Source: Phycisphaerae bacterium (GTDB lineage Bacteria > Planctomycetota > Phycisphaerae > Sedimentisphaerales > Anaerobacaceae). From it: 34,742 nucleotides of DNA. The notes below the pieces were generated by a model that had not been told where the DNA came from, ran no database searches, and saw only the letters and a program-made list of their open reading frames with translations. Positions 29,679 through 34,742 of this stretch are shown here, piece after piece. Each line of letters starts with the position of its first letter. Position 1 is the stretch's first letter. Where the stretch lies: positions 1 through 34,742 of the forward strand of contig JAUWBI010000035.1 in assembly GCA_030601745.1 (NCBI GenBank). Reading direction: 5' to 3'. The position numbers and the translations under genes were made by a program.

Positions 29679-29760
29679 GGACGTTTTCGCTCGGAAACCG
29701 CAGCAGGAGGCGAAGGTTCCCGACGTCTGCGAAAACACGGACGTTTTCGCTCGGAAATCG
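29641..29760. repeat. Two tandem 60-base hairpin units
   Basis: 29641-29700 and 29701-29760 differ at only a few bases. Each has GCGAAAA pairing with TTTTCGC over an eight-base loop. The first unit contains the stop codon of the preceding gene. It lies between convergent genes and may terminate both. Confidence 0.8.
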
Positions 29761-29803
29761 AAATGCTGCAGCAGTAGCGTGCATGAAGCGAGATGTGCCC
29801 TTA

Positions 29804-32326
29804 CTACTCTGATTTTGCGACGGCGGGTTCGCTTTCCTTGTCCTGCTTGTCGTCGGCAGGGGCAGACTTTACCTTAAGGCCTTCAAGTTTCAGGTGCTCT
29901 TCGTCCTGCACATCGATCTTTATAAAGTTTTTGTTTTTGAATTTGCCGCCCAGCACAGCTTCCGAAAGCGGGTCTTCTATATAGTGCTCGATTGCTCTTC
30001 GCAAAGGCCTGGCCCCGAATTCAGGATTGTAACCTTTGTCGATGAGAAATTCCTTGGCCTGGCCGGTCAGTTCCAGTTTCAAGCCGTGCTCCGTCAGCCG
30101 CTTGAACACCTTCGCAAGCTCGTAGTCAACAATAGTTTGCAAATCTTTTCTCGTTAATGCCCTGAAGACTATTGTGTCATCAACTCGATTTAAAAACTCA
30201 GGCCTGAACTGACGCTCCACCTCTTTTTGAAGAATCTCTTTCATTTTCTCATAGTTCGCTTCAGGCCCCTTCTTGCTGAAACCAAAGCCGGACTGGCTCT
30301 TAATCAAATCGGCGCCGATGTTACTGGTCATAATAAGGACGACGTTTTTGAAGTCGATGCTTCGTCCGAAGCTGTCGGTCAGCCTGCCCTCGTCCATAAT
30401 CTGCAGCAATATATTGTAAACGTCCGGATGTGCCTTTTCTATTTCATCCAGAAGCAGCACGGCGTATGGCCGCCGTCTAATCCTTTCGGTCAGTTGTCCG
30501 CCTTCTTCGTAGCCCACATACCCGGGAGGAGCCCCTACCAATCGGCTCACATTGTGCTTCTCCATAAACTCGCTCATATCCAGCTGGATAAGGGAATTCT
30601 TATCGCTGAACATAAACTCCGCAAGGGCTCGTGCCAGCAGCGTCTTTCCCACACCGCTGGGCCCCAGGAATATAAAGCATCCCATCGGACGATTCGGGTC
30701 CTTCAGCCCGCTTCTGCTCCGCCTCACGGCTTTCGCCACAGCACTGATCGCCTCATCCTGCGAAACAACCTGCTTATGCAGCTCGGTTTCGAGTTCGAGC
30801 AGCCGTTGTGTTTCCTTCTTCTCCAGTCTCGTCAGCGGAACACCCGTCATCTTGCTGACGACCTCTGCAATAGTCTCGGTGTCCACTACGCCGGTTTTCT
30901 CTTTATTCTCCTCGTACCATTTTTTCTGCAGTTGCGTCTTCTCGTCCAGAAGCTGTTGGGCCTCGTCTCTCAATGCCGCCGCCTGCTCGTAGTCAGCGTT
31001 TCTAACCGCCTCATCTTTTTCCTTTTGCAGTTTTTCAATCTTTTCTTCTATCCTGGCTAAATCCGGCGGGGGGGTCATATTCTTAAGCCGGATTCTCGCA
31101 CCGGATTCATCGACCACATCTATTGCCTTGTCGGGCAGGCACCTGCCGGTGATGTATCTGGTCGACAGCTCTACCGCCTGGAAAAGTGCCTCGTCGGTAA
31201 ACCGGACCTTGTGGTGTGCCTCGTAGCGGTCCTGAAGCCCTCTAAGTATATCTAATGTTTCTTCCTTTGTAGGCGGGTCAACAATTATCGTCTGGAAACG
31301 CCGCTCAAGTGCCCCGTCTTTCTCGATGTGCTTTCTATACTCGTCCATCGTGGTGGCCCCAATACATTGCACCTCTCCTCTGGCAAGGGCGGGCTTTAGT
31401 ACATTTGAGGCATCGATAGCGCCCTCGGCTCCGCCGGCTCCGACCAGTGTATGAAGCTCATCAATGAATAAAACGACGTTCTTTGCTCTTCTAACCTCGT
31501 TAATGACCGCCTTTATTCGCTCTTCAAACTGCCCGCGATATTTTGTCCCGGCTACCATCATCGCCAGGTCAAGCACCACAATTCGGTTGTCCTTGAGCAG
31601 TTCCGGCACTTGCTTGTTGATTATCTGCTGGCTGAGACCCTCGACGATAGCGGTCTTGCCGACCCCTGCTTCGCCCAACAGGACCGGATTGTTTTTCGTG
31701 CGCCTGCAGAGTATCTGTATCAATCGCTCAATCTCATTCTTTCTGCCGATTACCGGGTCAAGTTCGCCGCTGGCCGCTAATTCGGTAAGGTCTCTGCCGA
31801 AGCTGTCAAGTGCCGGCGTCTTGCTCTTTGGCTTTCGCGCCATTGCCGGTCCCATCTTCATTCCAAGGCCGGCAGGGCCGTCGTCCACCCCAGCTCCTAA
31901 CAGATTCAGCACCTCCTGACGCACATCCTCGAGCTTCAGACCCAGATTCATAAGAACCTGGGACGCTATCCCTTCGCTCTCTCGCAGCAGACCCAGCAGG
32001 ATATGTTCCGTCCCCACGTAGTTATGGTTAAGTGACCGGGCCTCTTCAATCGCGTACTCGATGACCTTCTTGGCTCGCGGAGTCTGAGGCAGTTTGCCCA
32101 TCGTAACCATATCAGGCCCGCTCTTGACCAGTTTTTCCACCTCCAGACGCAGCTTCTTTATATCCACCTCCAGGTTCTTTAGGACCGTAGCGCCAACTCC
32201 GCTGCCTTCTTTAACCAGCCCTAAAAGAACGTGTTCCGTTCCTATGTATTCGTGGTTGAATCGCTGCGCCTCCTGGTTGGCCAGCGCCATAACCTTGCGT
32301 GCACGGTCTGTAAAACGCTCAAACAT
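29804..32326 (-). CDS. clpC: ATP-dependent Clp protease ATPase subunit ClpC
   Basis: Hexameric AAA+ unfoldase that feeds proteins to ClpP. 840 residues. Two N-domain repeats ([20 protein letters not shown] at 29-48 and [12 protein letters not shown] near 105). D1 Walker A GEAGVGKT (218-225) with [13 protein letters not shown] middle UVR segment ([20 protein letters not shown]) distinguishes ClpC from ClpB. D2 Walker A GPSGVGKT near 555, then [20 protein letters not shown]. The C-terminal ~30 residues are charged and disordered. The gene stands alone under a consensus promoter; no ctsR or mcsA/mcsB genes are nearby, unlike Firmicutes. Confidence 0.96.
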   Translation of the reverse strand: MFERFTDRARKVMALANQEAQRFNHEYIGTEHVLLGLVKEGSGVGATVLKNLEVDIKKLRLEVEKLVKSGPDMVTMGKLPQTPRAKKVIEYAIEEARSLNHNYVGTEHILLGLLRESEGIASQVLMNLGLKLEDVRQEVLNLLGAGVDDGPAGLGMKMGPAMARKPKSKTPALDSFGRDLTELAASGELDPVIGRKNEIERLIQILCRRTKNNPVLLGEAGVGKTAIVEGLSQQIINKQVPELLKDNRIVVLDLAMMVAGTKYRGQFEERIKAVINEVRRAKNVVLFIDELHTLVGAGGAEGAIDASNVLKPALARGEVQCIGATTMDEYRKHIEKDGALERRFQTIIVDPPTKEETLDILRGLQDRYEAHHKVRFTDEALFQAVELSTRYITGRCLPDKAIDVVDESGARIRLKNMTPPPDLARIEEKIEKLQKEKDEAVRNADYEQAAALRDEAQQLLDEKTQLQKKWYEENKEKTGVVDTETIAEVVSKMTGVPLTRLEKKETQRLLELETELHKQVVSQDEAISAVAKAVRRSRSGLKDPNRPMGCFIFLGPSGVGKTLLARALAEFMFSDKNSLIQLDMSEFMEKHNVSRLVGAPPGYVGYEEGGQLTERIRRRPYAVLLLDEIEKAHPDVYNILLQIMDEGRLTDSFGRSIDFKNVVLIMTSNIGADLIKSQSGFGFSKKGPEANYEKMKEILQKEVERQFRPEFLNRVDDTIVFRALTRKDLQTIVDYELAKVFKRLTEHGLKLELTGQAKEFLIDKGYNPEFGARPLRRAIEHYIEDPLSEAVLGGKFKNKNFIKIDVQDEEHLKLEGLKVKSAPADDKQDKESEPAVAKSE

Positions 32327-32402
32327 CTTCTACCCCGACAGAATTAAAACTTATCTTTCTCATTCCCGCATAAGCGCCAACGCGATACGAGCAACGAGTT
32401 AT

Positions 32403-32430
32403 ATTATACCATACTCAGCCCATTTGTCAA
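32403..32430 (-). promoter_or_regulatory. Consensus sigma70 promoter of clpC
   Basis: Minus strand TTGACA (32430-32425), 16-base spacer ending in TGG, TATAAT (32408-32403). Both hexamers are perfect and an extended -10 (TGN) is present. No CIRCE-type inverted repeat is visible near it. The leader of about 70 bases includes the CGATACGAG repeat words. Confidence 0.8.
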
Positions 32431-32682
32431 ACACCATTTAGGCCGGCCCAAATCCCGCTTTTTAGGACTGGGAACGGCTATTCTTTATATGTCTCAAATT
32501 AAGCTGATGTTCGTTTATCGGGCTAACGTTTTTTCTTCAATCTCAATTTTATCGACAAAAAATACTGTCCCCGTTAGAGACTTTTCCCTTTGTGTTCCCC
32601 AATCCGCATTTTTGGCACCAAAAAGACTGTTCTTTAACAAATTGGGATTAAAATGGTGAAAGAAGCAAAACCAACAGAACAG

Positions 32683-32710
32683 AAGGCCGGTCCCTCAAGA
32701 CCGGCCTTTT
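32683..32710. terminator. Hairpin at the 3' end of the prepilin-like gene
   Basis: AAGGCCGGT (32683-32691), eight-base loop, ACCGGCCTT (32700-32708) followed by TT. The T-run is on the plus-strand side; on the minus strand, where the upstream gene ends 17 bases away, the run is poor, so termination there may be partial. Confidence 0.6.
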
Positions 32711-32726
32711 CTGCAACGGCCAATTT

Positions 32727-33488
32727 TTAGTAGTCTTTAAATTTTTTCATCCAATCCGGCCATACCGGTGTGGGAGCGTTTATGTCGGACCTGCGATGCC
32801 ACTTCAACTTCCACAATTCCTTCAGTCCTATCTTTCTGGCAGAGAAATCTAAAAAAATGCCATTTATGTTGTCATCGTGTCGGTTAATGCAGAACATCCC
32901 AATTTGCTTACTCCCCCATGAAATACTCCCACCGTGATCGCCATCAAATGGGGGAGGTTCATTAGTGTTGTCTGGGTAGGCATCAATCCACATGCTATCC
33001 AAAAGCAGTGGTACATAACTTGCACCTCTCGGGTTGACAGTTCTCCAGTTATTTGAGGTCGGAAGTCCATAAGGATTTATCTTTTCTTCGGGCGGTGGAT
33101 TGCAAACCCAGCTATTTATGCCATAGCTGCCACAATAACCACCTGGCTCAAAGCTAAAGGCAGCGGTATCGAAAGCTGCGAATGGATGTCGGCCTCCCTC
33201 AGTTATAAGCTTCGTGGCCATCGGGCAGTAAAGCAGGTCATTAGTTTCGGCGTAATACTGCCGCAGCGCATCCTGCCATTCGATGCTACTGGTAACCATA
33301 TAGCCATTGTTATCATCCGCATACATCAGGAAGATAGAACCCCATTGTTTCAGATTCGACTGGCAGACAACTGCTTTTACCTGTCTCCTTACTTTGCTCA
33401 GTGTTGGCAGCAATATCGCCATCAATAATGCAATGATAGCTATCACTACTAAGAGTTCCACTAACGTAAATGCTCTTTGTTTGCGCAC
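32727..33488 (-). CDS. Prepilin-type N-terminal methylation domain protein
   Basis: 253 residues beginning MRKQRAFTLVELLVVIAIIA, the class III prepilin cleavage/methylation signal (cleavage before Phe7, with Glu at +5). It then has a long helix (LLPTLSKVRRQVKAVVCQSN) and a globular domain of the planctomycete DUF1559-like type. NRHDDNINGIFLDFSARKIG near 209-228 fits the H-X9-D(G) motif with Phe in place of Gly. GTG start. Such proteins are very numerous in Planctomycetes and are thought to be exported by a type II-like system, possibly the one that uses the secretin in this window. It lies 38 bases downstream of the sigma-factor gene and probably shares its transcript. Confidence 0.85.
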   Translation of the reverse strand: MRKQRAFTLVELLVVIAIIALLMAILLPTLSKVRRQVKAVVCQSNLKQWGSIFLMYADDNNGYMVTSSIEWQDALRQYYAETNDLLYCPMATKLITEGGRHPFAAFDTAAFSFEPGGYCGSYGINSWVCNPPPEEKINPYGLPTSNNWRTVNPRGASYVPLLLDSMWIDAYPDNTNEPPPFDGDHGGSISWGSKQIGMFCINRHDDNINGIFLDFSARKIGLKELWKLKWHRRSDINAPTPVWPDWMKKFKDY

Positions 33489-33526
33489 AACGATAAATTT
33501 CCCTTATCGCTTCTAAAATAAATTTT

Positions 33527-34742
33527 TTAAAAATCCTCCCGGTTAATGTCGGTCCGCGCACGCACACTATGTAGGTCGAACCCAGGTGTTCCTCCTCCAC
33601 CCTCTATTCCAACAATGCGTACCGCGCACGGTACAAATGGCAGTGAAATACCGGAGATGTCAAAACCAATCTCCGTGGGAACCTGCTGGCCGGATGTTCT
33701 AACCATCGCCTTACCAAGCAGATACTCGTTATCAGCACCATCCGTAATGAACACACTAGCTTGTTCACCGTTTGCACCCCATTCGATAAGGAATATGTCA
33801 TAACCAGGGCCATCTACGATCTCACCTCGAAACTTCAATTCAACCCAATGGTCTACGGGCAAAATAACCGATGATTGGGCCGACGGGGGAGGCCCAACAA
33901 GCCACCGGTCAGGAACTACCGGAACTGAGACAGTCTCGTTAGCTTCTATACCTTTCCAGCCATCACCATCAGGGTCGTAAGCATCGAGCAGATGATATGG
34001 ATATTCGAATCCGCCCTTGCTGAAGCTGCTAATGTTGTTATCGTTCAGCGCGGCAATACTACCCGTGATGATGGCTACTGCGGTGATTACAGTAACAGCG
34101 GCAATGCCCAACTTGGTGCCTGCGGTGCCAATAACTGCGGCGAGGAGGCCGACTTCTGTGGAGGCGACAGTTACGGTGCTCGTTGCAGATGAGGCCTCCG
34201 ACGGGGCGGTCATTCGGGCAAATAACCCCAGTGCTATCAGCAACAACCCCTTGCCGAAGCCGTGTCGAGATAGCTGCCGTTTAAGCGAAAGCTTCGCCCG
34301 GAAGAACAATACCTGCGCCGCCATCTCACTGCAATCCATAATGGTGCCAATCTCAGAGTAGGACTTTTGTTCAAAACACCGCAAAACCAGGACGTTTCGG
34401 TGCCTGAGCTTCAGTTTCCCCATTGCTTCAACTATTGCCTCTGACAACTCCTTGCGGATCATACTGTTCAGGCCATCACCATAGTCTCCCCAGGCACGCT
34501 TCGATAACTGTTCTTTCTCAACCGTTGACATTTGTACTATCTTCCTTTTGTGCTGCTGGTCCCTCAAATAGTGCTGAACCTTGCCCATCGCGGTCCGGTA
34601 TAGCCAGGACCAGAATGCCTCGGCATGTTTTAACTCTTTAAGAGATTTGACCATCTCCAACAGCGTTTCCTGCAAAAGGTCCTGGGTTAAATCGTAATTC
34701 AGCGTAAGCCGATAAATGTATGCGCAGACCCTCCCCTCTGCC
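33527..34742 (-). CDS. ECF-type sigma factor fused to membrane and extracytoplasmic domain, 5' end outside window
   Basis: The frame is open to the window edge; the first visible codons give AYIYRLTLNYDLTQDLLQET, the sigma region 2 helix. Counted from an internal Met at 34675, region 4 is at about 85-135 (LKLRHRNVLVLRCFEQKSYS, EIGTIMDCSEMAAQVLFFRA). Then come a hydrophobic stretch (142-155), a second span (188-210, LGIAAVTVITAVAIITGSIA), and an external part of about 170 residues with a calcium-loop-like DPDGDGW (234-240) and a beta-rich domain (DGPGYDIFLIEWGANGEQAS). In this layout the sigma domain is tethered to the membrane and may be controlled by its own outer domain. The first part is partial, so the start is unknown. 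Confidence 0.85.
   Translation of the reverse strand, partial: AEGRVCAYIYRLTLNYDLTQDLLQETLLEMVKSLKELKHAEAFWSWLYRTAMGKVQHYLRDQQHKRKIVQMSTVEKEQLSKRAWGDYGDGLNSMIRKELSEAIVEAMGKLKLRHRNVLVLRCFEQKSYSEIGTIMDCSEMAAQVLFFRAKLSLKRQLSRHGFGKGLLLIALGLFARMTAPSEASSATSTVTVASTEVGLLAAVIGTAGTKLGIAAVTVITAVAIITGSIAALNDNNISSFSKGGFEYPYHLLDAYDPDGDGWKGIEANETVSVPVVPDRWLVGPPPSAQSSVILPVDHWVELKFRGEIVDGPGYDIFLIEWGANGEQASVFITDGADNEYLLGKAMVRTSGQQVPTEIGFDISGISLPFVPCAVRIVGIEGGGGTPGFDLHSVRARTDINREDF

Larger units (their letters stand above)
32327..32726. other. Intergenic region with clpC promoter and a hairpin
   Basis: Contains the clpC leader with CGATACGAGCAACGAG words (32381-32399), the promoter at 32403-32430, a solitary CCCCGTTAGAGAC word (32572-32584) resembling one arm of the TTCTAAC palindromic family, and a terminator-like hairpin at 32683-32710. 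No gene is seen. Confidence 0.6.

Noticed and set aside
29641..29760. CRISPR array
   Set aside because: Only two contiguous units with no spacers; each is a hairpin.
29452..29784. 110-residue minus-strand frame with repeated SENVxxFADVGNLRLLLR
   Set aside because: It only reads the two 60-base tandem hairpin units and opposes a better frame.

Overview
The window looks like a chromosomal piece of an uncultured planctomycete, probably from the Phycisphaerae. The evidence is a Minf_1886-family protein (known from Planctomycetes and Verrucomicrobia), a prepilin-like protein with a degenerate H-X9-DG tail, an ECF sigma factor fused to a membrane and extracytoplasmic domain, and many interspersed short repeats, including one translating as NKPNSNPI-type units. 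Most genes are ordinary housekeeping genes. No tRNA, rRNA or CRISPR array was seen.

Layout. Positions 1-4576 (minus strand) hold the translation operon rpsB-tsf-pyrH-frr, with a secreted glycoside-hydrolase-like gene placed between pyrH and frr. Positions 5039-7655 (minus) hold a lipoprotein secretin with a very long coiled-coil tail and a small unknown partner. Positions 7750-9958 (plus) hold rimO and pgsA. Positions 10018-11016 (minus) hold thi4 under a TPP riboswitch with its own terminator. Positions 11017-12233 are mostly repeats and possible structured RNA. Positions 12234-14091 (minus) are an AT-rich two-gene accessory unit encoding a 527-aa protein with a nucleoside-deoxyribosyltransferase/TIR-like core and a 52-aa basic protein. 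Positions 14586-24787 (plus) hold dnaE, then tmk-holB-ricT-metG interrupted by small accessory genes and a truncated second tmk start, ending with the Minf_1886 gene at a bidirectional terminator. Positions 24931-26999 (minus) hold a matrixin-like protease and an M20 peptidase. Positions 27118-29678 (plus) hold a zinc-ribbon coiled-coil protein, an RNase H-PurN fusion and a membrane-anchored unknown. Positions 29804-32430 (minus) hold clpC under a consensus promoter. Positions 32727-34742 (minus) hold a prepilin-like protein and a sigma factor that runs off the window.

The most unusual property is the repeat load. Several families of short repeats fill intergenic gaps and supply stop codons, start regions and linkers of neighbouring genes. 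Palindromic elements sit in frame inside conserved enzymes (rimO, the M20 peptidase, and the PurN half of the fusion twice). This resembles the behaviour of Rickettsia palindromic elements. The 527-aa/52-aa pair is the best candidate for an undescribed functional system, possibly a nucleotide- or NAD-acting defence unit, but that is inference from fold-like motifs only.
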